Source: Desmodus rotundus (taxonomy: Eukaryota > Chordata > Mammalia > Chiroptera > Phyllostomidae). From it: a stretch of 64,000 bases of DNA. Position numbers and translations under genes: made by a program. The stretch is taken from NCBI RefSeq assembly GCF_022682495.2, contig NW_026527467.1, positions 310,001-374,000 on the forward strand. The letters run 5' to 3'. The notes beneath the pieces were generated by a model. That model ran no database searches, was not told where the DNA came from, and saw only the letters and a list, made by a program, of their open reading frames with translations. Positions 1-9,179 of the stretch are shown one piece after another. The stretch's first letter is position 1, and every line of letters begins with the position of its first letter.

Positions 1-95
1 CCGCCCTTGAGGGGTCTCGTGACCCACCTTTGCGGGGTCCCGTGACCCACCTTTGGGAGGTCACCTGCCCCACCCTTGAGGGGTCACATGACCCA
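1..95 (+). repeat. End of a 23-bp repeat tract belonging to the unit left of the window
   Basis: Three bases followed by four 23-mers (starts at 4, 27, 50 and 73). They show the degenerate 3' end series typical of many tracts: CCTTTGCGGGG, then CCTTTGGGAGG, then CCCTTGAGGGG, running into the core at 96. Confidence 0.93.
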
Positions 96-659
96 CCTTG
101 AGAGGTCACAGCAGTTTTACAGGGTCCCTGCGCACCTGTTCGGGGAAACAGAAGCCCTCCCTGCCACTCAGAGGACCCCACGATTTCCCACAGGCCACAC
201 TGCCTAGCAGCACCTTCAGCCCCGCACAGACCGTGTGCTAAGGACAGACTTGGGTACCGGGGGCATGGGCGGGGGATTTCCCATGGAACTCTCTAAGGGC
301 CCGGCGCCCTGTGTGGCCGGGGGAGTGCCCATGCCGTTCCTTGACCCCGCAGGCAACTTGCATCCAGCAATAAGCAGCCCTCTGCCTCCACCGGGCTCAA
401 ACACCTGGGCCCGGTGTGCGGGCACCTGGCGTACGTGGAGGCAAACCCGCCGACCCCTCTGGCCCGAACCCACCACTGCGAAGATCCCCCTTTTCTTCCA
501 TCCGTAAAGGGGTCACGCTTGAGGAGTGGAAGAACATGGGGAGGCCCCCAGGAGATGGCTTTTCTCCGAGCCGCGGCTGGCTCGTTTCGGGCCTATATGT
601 GGGCCGCGCATACGCACTCAGGCTCCCAAGCACACACCTCCCTCGGCTCACCTGACCCA
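96..659 (+). repeat. Alpha monomer (reference copy, 564 bp)
   Basis: First monomer of a dimer core. It begins with CCTTGAGAGGTCACAGCAG, a decayed 23-mer, and ends with CCTCCCTCGG then CTCACCTGACCCA, which also resembles a decayed 23-mer, so the core is flanked on both sides by remnants of the tract repeat. Inside are a G-quadruplex/GC-box/kappaB cluster (252-281) and a one-mismatch NRF1-like site (605-616, CGCGCATACGCA). Alpha is told from beta by TTTTACAGGG, CATGCCGTTCC, GGTGTGCGGG and GAAGAACATGG. No function is established. Confidence 0.9.
252..281 (+). promoter_or_regulatory. G-quadruplex / GC-box / kappaB motif cluster in the alpha-type monomer
   Basis: Four G-runs (252-254, 259-263, 267-269, 271-275) with loops of 4, 3 and 1 bases fit the canonical G-quadruplex pattern. 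GGGCGGGGG (267-275) is a GC-box (Sp/KLF type). GGGGATTTCC (272-281) fits the kappaB consensus GGGRNWYYCC exactly. The cluster sits at the same place in the first monomer of all 50 units, for example 63,891-63,900 for the kappaB match in the last one. In units 14, 33 and 50 the first G-run is broken by GTGTACC. These are motif matches only; binding is not shown. Confidence 0.5.
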
Positions 660-1224
660 CCCTTTAGAGGTCACAGCAGTTCCACAGGGTCCCTGGGCAC
701 CTGTCCGTGGACACAGGAGCCCTCCCTGCCACCTAGAGGACCACGCGATTTCCGCTGGGGAACACTGCCCAGAAGCACTCCCAGCCTCGCAAAGACACTG
801 TGCGCAGGATAGACTTGTGGACCAGGGGCCTGGGCGGGGAATTTTCCAGGGAACTCTCTAAAGGCCAGGTGCCCTCTGTCGCCCTGGGAGTGCCCACGCC
901 CTCCCTTAACCCTGCAGGACACTATCATCCAGCAATAAGGAGCCCTCTGCCTCCACGGGGCTCAAACACCTGTGCCGGTTGTGCGAGCACCTGGCGTACG
1001 TGCAGGCAAACCCGCAGACCCCTCTGGCCCGAACCCACCACTGCGAAGATCCCCCTTTTCTTCCATCCGTAAAGGGGTCCTCCTTGAGGAGTGGAGGGAC
1101 ATGGGGAGGCCCCCAGGAGATGGCTTTTCTCCGAGCCGCGGCTGGCTGGTTTCGGGCCTATACGAGAGCCGCGAGTGCGCACTCAGGATCCCCACCACAA
1201 GCCTCCCTCGGGTCACGGGACTCA
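660..1224 (+). repeat. Beta monomer (reference copy, 565 bp)
   Basis: Second monomer of the dimer, homologous along its whole length to alpha with roughly 15-20% differences concentrated in the 5' half. The last part (from GCCTCCACGG to GGGCCTAT) is nearly identical to alpha. It starts immediately at the alpha end with CCCTTTAGAGG and no intact 23-mer between them. Its equivalent of the alpha kappaB site reads GGGGAATTTTCC, and its G-run cluster has only three runs. It ends with CCTCCCTCGGG then TCACGGGACTCA, which grades into the tract. Confidence 0.9.
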
Positions 1225-1707
1225 CCCATGAGGGGTCTGGTTACCCACCCCTGAAGGGTCACTTCACCTACCCCTGAGGGGTCACGTGACCCACCCCTGA
1301 GGGGTCACGTGACCCAACCCTGAGGGGTCACTTGACCCACCCCTGTGGGGTCACGTGACGCACCCCTGAGGGGTCACATGACCAACCCCTGTGGGGTCAC
1401 GTGACCCAACACTGAGTGGTCACGTGACCCACCCCTGAGGGGTCTCGTGACCCACCCCTGAGGGGTCACGTGACCCACCCCTGAGGGGTCACATGACCCG
1501 CCCCTGAGGGGTCACGTGACCCACCCTTGAGGAGTCTCGTGACCCACACTTTTGGGGTCACGTGACCCGCCCTTGAGGGGTCTCGTGACCCACCCTTTTG
1601 GGGTCACGTGACCCGCCCTTGAGGGGTCTCGTGACCCACCTTTGCGGGGTCCCGTGACCCACCTTTGGGAGGTCACCTGCCCCACCCTTCAGGGGTCACA
1701 TGACCCA
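1225..1707 (+). repeat. 23-bp minisatellite tract (reference copy, 21 repeats)
   Basis: Twenty-one 23-mers read without any gap. Nine contain CACGTG; the others carry CTCGTG, CACATG, CACTTG, CACTTC or CCCGTG at that position. The tract is polarised: divergent repeats next to the core (CTGGTTACCCA, CACTTCACCTA), then near-consensus repeats. After these comes a 46-bp alternation (CTTTTGGGG with CACGTG alternating with CTTGAGGGG with CTCGTG), and finally a divergent closing series. Tracts after other cores start with CTTGAGGTG then TCTCCTGACCCA instead. The 23-bp length rotates reading frame, so the tract is unlikely to encode protein. Confidence 0.95.
1279..1292. promoter_or_regulatory. Palindromic E-box (reference of several hundred)
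   Basis: GGGTCACGTGACCC is a perfect 14-bp palindrome. Its central CACGTG is the class B E-box, and the 10-mer GTCACGTGAC is the form favoured by USF1/2 and by TFEB/TFE3/MITF (the CLEAR element). It recurs every 23 bp wherever the tract is near consensus. The core contains a CpG, so binding would be methylation-sensitive. Occupancy is inferred from known motifs, not shown here. Confidence 0.55.
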
Positions 1708-3227
1708 CCTTGAGAGGTCACAGCAGTTTTACAGGGTCCCTGCGCACCTGTTCGGGGAAACAGAAGCCCTCCCTGCCACTCAGAGGACTGCACGATTTCC
1801 CACAGGCCACACTGCCTAGCAGCACCTTCAGCCCCGCACAGACCGTGTGCTAAGGACAGACTTGGGTACCGGGGGCATGGGCGGGGGATTTCCCATGGAA
1901 CTCTCTAAGGGCCCGGCGCCCTGTGTGGCCGGGGGAGTGCCCATGCCGTTCCTTGACCCCGCAGGACACTTGCATCCAGCAATAAGCAGCCCTCTGCCTC
2001 CACGGGGCTCAAACACCTGGGCCCGGTGTGCGGGCACCTGGCGTACGTGGAGGCAAACCCGCCGACCCCTCTGGCCCGAACCCACCACTGCGAAGATCCC
2101 CCTTTTCTTCCATCCGTAAAGGGGTCACGCTTGAGGAGTGGAAGAACATGGGGAGGCCCCCAGGAGATGGCTTTTCTCCGAGCCGCGGCTTGCTGGTTTC
2201 GGGCCTATATGTGGGCCGCGCATACGCACTCAGGCTCCCAAGCACACACCTCCCTCGGCTCACCTGACCCACCCTTTAGAGGTCACAGCAGTTCCACAGG
2301 GTCCCTGGGCACCTGTCCGTGGACACAGGAGCCCTCCCTGCCACCTAGAGGACCACGCGATTTCCGCTGGGGAACACTGCCCAGAAGCACTCCCAGCCTC
2401 GCAAAGACACTGTGCGCAGGATAGACTTGTGGACCAGGGGCCTGGGCGGGGAATTTTCCAGGGAACTCTCTAAAGGCCAGGTGCCCTCTGTCGCCCTGGG
2501 AGTGCCCACGCCCTCCCTTAACCCTGCAGGACACTATCATCCAGCAATAAGGAGCCCTCTGCCTCCACGGGGCTCAAACACCTGGGCCGGTTGTGCGAGC
2601 ACCTGGCGTACGTGCAGGCAAACCCGCAGACCCCTCTGGCCCGAACCCACCACTGCGAAGATCCCCCTTTTCTTCCATCCGTAAAGGGGTCCTCCTTGAG
2701 GAGTGGAGGGACATGGGGAGGCCCCCAGGAGATGGCTTTTCTCCGAGCCGCGGCTGGCTGGTTTCGGGCCTATACGTGAGCCGCGAGTGCACACTCAGGC
2801 TCCCCACCACAAGCCTCCCTCGGGTCACGGGACTCACCCTTGAGGTGTCTCCTGACTCACCCCTGAGGGGTCACATGACCCACCTCTGAGGGGTCACGTG
2901 ACCCAACACTGAGTGGTCACGTGACCCACCCCTGAGGGGTCTCGTGACCCACCCCTGAGGGGTCACATGACCCGCCCCTGAGGGGTCACGTGACCCACCC
3001 TTGAGGAGTCTCGTGACCCACCCTTTTGGGGTCACGTGACCCACCCTTGAGGAGTCTCGTGACCCACCCTTTTTGGGTCACGTGACCCGCCCTTGAGGGG
3101 TCTCGTGACCCACCCTTTTGGGGTCACGTGACCCGCCCTTGAGGGGTCTCGTGACCCACCTTTGCGGGGTCCCGTGACCCACCTTTGGGAGGTCACCTGC
3201 CCCACCCTTGAGGGGTCACATGACCCA
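1708..3227 (+). repeat. Unit 2: alpha-beta dimer + 17 repeats
   Basis: Core 1,708-2,836, tract 2,837-3,227. It carries GAGGACTGC and CGGCTTGCTGG in alpha and GTGCACACTC in beta. The tract has two adjacent CTTGAGGAG/CTTTTGGGG pairs, i.e. one extra 46-bp period. Confidence 0.93.
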
Positions 3228-3736
3228 CCTTGAGAGGTCACAGCAGTTTTACAGGGTCCCTGCGCACCTGTTCGGGGAAACAGAAGCCCTCCCTGCCACT
3301 CAGAGGACCGCACGATTTCCCACAGGCCACACTGCCTAGCAGCACCTTCAGCCCCGCACAGACTGTGTGCTAAGGACAGACTTGGGTACCGGGGGCATGG
3401 GCGGGGGATTTCCCATGGAACTCTCTAAGGGCCCGGCGCCCTGTGTGGCCGGGGGAGTGCCCATGCCGTTCCTTGACCCCGCAGGACACTTGCATCCAGC
3501 AATAAGCAGCCCTCTGCCTCCACGGGGCTCAAACACCTGGGCCCGGTGTGCGGGCACCTGGCGTACGTGGAGGCAAACCCGCCGACCCCTCTGGCCCGAA
3601 CCCACCACTGCGAAGATCCCCCTTTTCTTCCATCCGTAAAGGGGTCACGCTTGAGGAGTGGAAGAACATGGGGAGGCCCCCAGGAGATGGCTTTTCTCCG
3701 AGCCGCGGCTGGCTCGTTTCGGGCCTATATGTGGGC

Positions 3737-3748
3737 CGCGCATGCGCA
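3737..3748 (+). promoter_or_regulatory. Perfect NRF1-type site in alpha of unit 3
   Basis: CGCGCATGCGCA matches the NRF1 consensus YGCGCAYGCGCR at every position. Equivalent perfect alpha sites occur at 16,375-16,386 (unit 13), 28,254-28,265 (unit 22), 40,892-40,903 (unit 32) and 62,727-62,738 (unit 49). Most other alphas read CGCGCATACGCA, one CpG-to-CpA change away. Confidence 0.55.
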
Positions 3749-4301
3749 CTCAGGCTCCCAAGCACACACCTCCCTCGGCTCACCTGACCCACCCTTTAGA
3801 GGTCACAGCAGTTCCACAGGGTCCCTGGGCACCTGTCCGTGGACACAGGAGCCCTCTCTGCCACCTAGAGGACCACGCGATTTCCGCTGGGGAACACTGC
3901 CCAGAAGCACTCCCAGCCTGGCACAGACACTGTGCGCAGGATAGACTTGTGGACCAGGGGCCTGGGCGGGGAATTTTCCAGGGAACTCTCTAAAGGCCAG
4001 GTGCCCTCTGTCGCCCTGGGAGTGCCCACGCCCTCCCTTAACCCTGCAGGACACTATCATCCAGCAATAAGCAGCCCTCTGCCTCCACGGGGCTCAAACA
4101 CCTGGGCCGGTTGTGCGAGCACCTGGCGTACGTGCAGGCAAACCCGCAGACCCCTCTGGCCCGAACCCACCACTGCGAAGATCCCCCTTTTCTTCCATCC
4201 GTAAAGGGGTCCTCCTTGAGGAGTGGAGGGACATGGGGAGGCCCCCAGGAGATGGCTTTTCTCCGAGCCGCGGCTGGCTGGTTTCGGGCCTATACGTGGG
4301 C

Positions 4302-4313
4302 CGCGCGTGCGCA
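4302..4313 (-). promoter_or_regulatory. Perfect NRF1-type site at the 3' end of a beta or single monomer
   Basis: CGCGCGTGCGCA read on the minus strand is TGCGCACGCGCG, a full YGCGCAYGCGCR match. It lies 44-55 bp before the tract and is intact in nearly all gamma and hybrid cores and in several betas. In other betas it is changed to CGCGAGTGCGCA or CGCGCGTTCGCA. About 36 intact NRF1-type sites occur in the window when alpha sites are included. Confidence 0.55.
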
Positions 4314-4839
4314 CTCCGGCTCCCCACCCCAAGCCTCCCTCGGGTCACGGGACTCACCCCTGAGGGGTCTGGTTACCCACCCCTGAAGGGTCACTTCACC
4401 TACCCCTGAGGGGTCACGTGACCCACCCCTGAGGGGTCACGTGACCCAACCCTGAGGGGTCACTTGACCCACCCCTGTGGGGTCACGTGACGCACCCCTG
4501 AGGGGTCACATGACCAACCCCTGTGGGGTCACGTGACCCAACACTGAGTGGTCACGTGACCCACCCCTGAGGGGTCTCGTGACCCACCCCTGAGGGGTCA
4601 CGTGACCCACCCCTGAGGGGTCACATGACCCGCCCCTGAGGGGTCACGAGACCCACCCTTGAGGAGTCTCGTGACCCACACTTTTGGGGTCACGTGACCC
4701 GCCCTTGAGGGGTCTCGTGACCCACCCTTTTTGGGTCACGTGACCCGCCCTTGAGGGGTCTCGTGACCCACCTTTGCGGGGTCCCGTGACCCACCTTTGG
4801 GAGGTCACCTGCCCCACCCTTGAGGGGTCACATGACCCA

Positions 4840-6267
4840 CCTTGAGAGGTCACAGCAGTTTTACAGGGTCCCTGCGCACCTGTTCGGGGAAACAGAAGCC
4901 CTCCCTGCCACTCAGAGGACCGCACGATTTCCCACAGGCCACACTGCCTAGCAGCACCTTCAGCCCCGCACAGACCGTGTGCTAAGGACAGACTTGGGTA
5001 CCGGGGGCATGGGCGGGGGATTTCCCATGGAACTCTCTAAGGGCCCGGCGCCCTGTGTGGCCGGGGGAGTGCCCATGCCGTTCCTTGACCCCGCAGGACA
5101 CTTGCATCCAGCAATAAGCAGCCCTCTGCCTCCACGGGGCTCAAACACCTGGGCCCGGTGTGCGGGCACCTGGCGTACGTGGAGGCAAACCCGCCGACCC
5201 CTCTGGCCCGAACCCACCACTGCGAAGATCCCCCTTTTCTTCCATCCGTAAAGGGGTCACGCTTGAGGAGTGGAAGAACATGGGGAGGCCCCCAGGAGAT
5301 GGCTTTTCTCCGAGCCGCGGCTGGCTCGTTTCGGGCCTATATGTGGGCCGCGCATACGCACTCAGGATCCCAAGCACACACCTCCCTCGGCTCACCTGAC
5401 CCACCCTTTAGAGGTCAAAGCAGTTCCACAGGGTCCCTGGGCACCTGTCCGTGGACACAGGAGCCCTCCCTGCCACCTAGAGGACCACGCGATTTCCGCT
5501 GGGGAACACTGCCCAGAAGCACTCCCAGCCTCGCAAAGACACTGTGCGCAGGATAGACTTGTGGACCAGGGGCCTGGGCGGGGAATTTTCCAGGGAACTC
5601 TCTAAAGGCCAGGTGCCCTCTGTCGCCCTGGGAGTGCCCACGCCCTCCCTTAACCCTGCAGGACACTATCATCCAGCAATAAGGAGCCCTCTGCCTCCAC
5701 GGGGCTCAAACACCTGGGCCGGTTGTGCGAGCACCTGGCGTACGTGCAGGCAAACCCGCAGACCCCTCTGGCCCGAACCCACCACTGCGAAGATCCCCCT
5801 TTTCTTCCATCCGTAAACGGGTCCTCCTTGAGGAGTGGAGGGACATGGGGAGGCCCCCAGGAGATGGCTTTTCTCCGAGCCGCGGCTGGCTGGTTTCGGG
5901 CCTATACGTGAGCCGCGAGTGCGCACTCAGGCTCCCCACCACAAGCCTCCCTCGGGTCACGGGACTCACCCTTGAGGTGTCTCCTGACCCACCCCTGAGG
6001 GGTCACATGACCCACCTCTGAGGGGTCACGTGACCCAACACTGAGTGGTCACGTGACCCACCCCTGAGGGGTCTCGTGACCCACCCCTGAGGGGTCACAT
6101 GACCCGCCCCTGAGGGGTCACGTGACCCACCCTTGAGGAGTCTCGTGACCCACCCTTTTGGGGTCACGTGACCCGACCTTGAGGGGTCTCATGACCCACC
6201 CTTGAGGGGTCCCCTGACACACCCTTGGGAGGTCACCTGCCCCACCCTTGAGGGGTCATATGACCCA
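4840..6267 (+). repeat. Unit 4: alpha-beta dimer + 13 repeats
   Basis: Core 4,840-5,968, tract 5,969-6,267, the shortest tract after a dimer. It has 5367 A and 5418 A, absent from the block B copy, and GTAAACGGG near 5,815. Only four of the 13 repeats keep CACGTG. Confidence 0.93.
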
Positions 6268-7787
6268 CCTTGAGAGGTCACAGCAGTTTTACAGGGTCCC
6301 TGCGCACCTGTTCGGGGAAACAGAAGCCCTCCCTGCCACTCAGAGGACCGCACGATTTCCCACAGGCCACACTGCCTAGCAGCACCTTCAGCCCCGCACA
6401 GACCGTGTGCTAAGGACAGACTTGGGTACCGGGGGCATGGGCGGGGGATTTCCCATGGAACTCTCTAAGGGCCCGGCGCCCTGTGTGGCCGGGGGAGTGC
6501 CCATGCCGTTCCTTGACCCCGCAGGACACTTGCATCCAGCAATAAGCAGCCCTCTGCCTCCACGGGGCTCAAACACCTGGGCCCGGTGTGCGGGCACCTG
6601 GCGTACGTGGAGGCAAACCCGCCGACCCCTCTGGCCCGAACCCACCACTGCGAAGATCCCCCTTTTCTTCCATCCGTAAAGGGGTCACGCTTGAGGAGTG
6701 GAAGAACATGGGGAAGCCCCCAGGAGATGGCTTTTCTCCGAGCCGCGGCTGGCTCGTTTCGGGCCTATACGTGGGCCACGCATGCGCACTCAGGCTCCCA
6801 AGCACACACCTCCCTCGGCTCACCTGACCCACCCTTTAGAGGTCACAGCAGTTCCACAGGGTCCCTGGGCACCTGTCCGTGGACACAGGAGCCCTCCCTG
6901 CCACCTAGAGGACCACGCGATTTCCGCTGGGGAACACTGCCCAGAAGCACTCCCAGCCTGGCACAGACACTGTGCGCAGGATAGACTTGTGGACCAGGGG
7001 CCTGGGCGGGGAATTTTCCAGGGAACTCTCTAAAGGCCAGGTGCCCTCTGTCGCCCTGGGAGTGCCCACGCCCTCCCTTAACCCTGCAGGACACTATCAT
7101 CGAGCAATAAGGAGCCCTCTGCCTCCAGGGGGCTCAAACACCTGGGCCGGTTGTGCGAGCACCTGGCGTACGTGCAGGCAAACCCGCAGACCCCTCTGGC
7201 CCGAACCCACCACTGCGAAGATCCCCCTTTTCTTCCATCCGTAAAGGGGTCCTCCTTGAGGAGTGGAGGGACATGGGGAGGCCCCCAGGAGATGGCTTTT
7301 CTCCGAGCCGCGGCTGGCTGGTTTCGGGCCTATACGTGGGCCGAGCGTGCGCACTCAGGCTCCCCACCACAAGCCTCCCTCGGGTCACGGGACTCACCCT
7401 TGAGGTGTCTCCTGACCCACCCTGGAGGGGTCACGTGACCCAACCCTGAGGGGTCACTTGACCCACCCCTGTGGGGTCACGTGACCAACCCCTGAGGGGT
7501 CACGTGACCCACCCCTGAGGGGTCACGTGACCCAACCCTGAGTGGTCACGTGACCCACCCCTGAGGAGTCACGTGACCCGCCCCCGAGGGGTCACCTGAC
7601 CCGCCCTTGAGGGGTCTCGTGACCCACCTTTTTGGGGTCACGTGACCCGCCCTTGAGGGGTCTCCTGACCCACCCTTTTGGGGTCACGTGACCCGACCTT
7701 GCGGGGTCTAATGACCCACCCTTGAGGGGTCCCCTGACACACCCTTGGGAGGTCACCTGCCCCACCCTTGAGGGGTCATATGACCCA
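6268..7787 (+). repeat. Unit 5: alpha-beta dimer + 17 repeats
   Basis: Core 6,268-7,396, tract 7,397-7,787. Marks are GGGGAAGCCCC, GGGCCACGCATGC, CATCGAGCAAT, CTCCAGGGGG and GCCGAGCGTGC. The last breaks the beta NRF1-type site by one base. The tract opens with CTTGAGGTG and ends with the CCCCTGACACA series. Confidence 0.93.
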
Positions 7788-9179
7788 CCTTGAGAGGTCA
7801 CAGCAGTTTTACAGGGTCCCTGCGCACCTGTTCGGGGAAACAGAAGCCCTCCCTGCCACTCAGAGGACCGCACGATTTCCCACAGGCCACACTGCCTAGC
7901 AGCACCTTCAGCCCCGCACAGACCGTGTGCTAAGGACAGACTTGGGTACCGGGGGCATGGGCGGGGGATTTCCCATGGAACTCTCTAAGGGCCCGGCGCC
8001 CTGTGTGGCCGGGGGAGTGCCCAGGCGGTTCCTTGACCCCGCAGGACACTTGCATCCAGCAATAAGCAGCCCTCTGCCTCCACGGGGCTCAAACACCTGG
8101 GCCCGGTGTGCGGGCACCTGGCGTACGTGGAGGCAAAACCGCCGACCCTTCTGGCCCGAACCCACCACTGCAAAGATCCCCCTTTTCTTCCATCCGTAAA
8201 GGGGTCCTCCTTGAGGAGTGGAGGAACATGGGGAGGCCCCCAGGAGATGGCTGTTCTGCGAGCCGCGGCTGGCTGGTTTCGGGCCTATACGTGGGCCGCG
8301 CGTGCGCACTCAGGCTCCCCACCACAAGCCTCCCTCGGGTCACGGGACTCACCCCTGAGGGGTCTGGTTACCCACCCCTGAAGGGTCACTTCACCTACCA
8401 CTGAGGGGTCACGTGACGCACCCCTGAGGGGTCACATGACCAACCCCTGTGGGGTCACGTGACCCAACACTGAGTGGTCACGTGACCCACCCCTGAGGGG
8501 TCTCGTGACCCACCCCTGAGGGGTCACATGACGCGCCCCTGAGGGGTCACGTGACCCACCCTTGAGGAGTCTCGTGACCCACACTTTTGGGGTCACGTGA
8601 CCCACCCCTGAGGGGTCACGTGACCCACCCCTGAGGGGTCACATGACCCGCCCCTGAGGGGTCACGTGACCCACCCTTGAGGAGTCTCGTGACCCACACT
8701 TTTGGGGTCACGTGACCCGCCCCTGAGGGGTCACGTGACCCACCCTTGAGGAGTCTCGTGACCCACCCTTTTGGGGTCACGTGACCCGACCTTGAGGGGT
8801 CTCGTGACCCACCCTTGAGGGGTCCCCTGACCCACCCTGGAGGGGTCACGTGACCCAACCCTGAGGGGTCACTTGACCCACCCCTGTGGGGTCACGTGAC
8901 CAACCCCTGAGGGGTCACGTGACCCAACCCTGAGTGGTCACGTGACCCACCCCTGAGGAGTCACGTGACCCGCCCCCGAGGGATCACCTGACCCGCCCTT
9001 GAGGGGTCTCGTGACCCACACTTTTGGGGTCACGTGACCCGCCCTTGAGGGGTCTCGTGACCCACCCTTTTGGGGTCACGTGACCCGACCTTGAGGGGTC
9101 TCGTGACCCACCCTTGAGGGGTCCCCTGACCCACCCTTGGGAGGTCACCTGCCCCACCCTTGAGGGGTCATATGTCCCA
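7788..9179 (+). repeat. Unit 6: gamma monomer + 36 repeats (longest tract)
   Basis: Core 7,788-8,351, tract 8,352-9,179. The core carries GCAAAACCGCC and CTGTTCTGCG. NRF1-type site 8,297-8,308 is intact. The tract contains a closing series (about 8,789-8,834) followed directly by an opening series starting CCCTGGAGGGG, as if two tracts had been fused without a core between them. Confidence 0.93.

Larger units (their letters stand above)
96..1707 (+). repeat. Unit 1: alpha-beta dimer + 21 repeats
   Basis: Core 96-1,224, tract 1,225-1,707. Private changes (CCCCACG near 178, GGCAACTTG, CCACCGGG, CTGTGCCGG, ACGAGAGCC, CAGGATCCCC) are shared only with unit 20. Neither NRF1-type site is intact. 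Confidence 0.93.
3228..4839 (+). repeat. Unit 3: alpha-beta dimer + 21 repeats
   Basis: Core 3,228-4,356, tract 4,357-4,839. It is marked by GACTGTGTGC and by perfect NRF1-type sites in both monomers (3,737-3,748; 4,302-4,313). The tract differs from that of unit 1 by CACGAGACCC at 4,649. Confidence 0.93.

Noticed and set aside
362..375. Polyadenylation signal (AATAAG)
   Set aside because: It is not AATAAA or a commonly used variant, and no downstream GT-rich element was noticed.
729..748. CTCF site (CCACCTAGAGGACCACG in beta, CCACTCAGAGGACCG in alpha)
   Set aside because: Several core positions of the CTCF consensus mismatch in any alignment, so this is weak at best; a motif scan would decide.
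414..812. 132-codon and 111-codon open frames on the plus strand, repeated in dimer units
   Set aside because: They overlap other frames of similar length on both strands, have no recognisable domain, and persist only because units are nearly identical and GC-rich.
901..930. 3' splice site (pyrimidine-rich stretch then CTGCAG/GAC) in beta
   Set aside because: The branch-like TTAAC is too close to the AG, and no matching donor or exon structure is evident.
1130..1150. YY1 site around GAGATGGCTTTT and the SacII palindrome AGCCGCGGCT
   Set aside because: It matches only a short part of the YY1 consensus; the palindrome alone is not informative.
1270..1300. Oestrogen or other nuclear-receptor inverted repeat (GGTCA..TGACC)
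   Set aside because: The half-sites are separated by 2 bases, not the 3 of a canonical oestrogen response element.
1225..1707. CRISPR-like array of short palindromic repeats
   Set aside because: The 23-mers are directly contiguous with no unique spacers, and the setting is a vertebrate-type macrosatellite.
3032..3313. 93-codon minus-strand frame reading through the tract with a 23-residue periodic peptide
   Set aside because: The period is a by-product of 23-bp repeats read in all three frames (69 bp). It ends wherever an intact CACGTGA restores a TGA.
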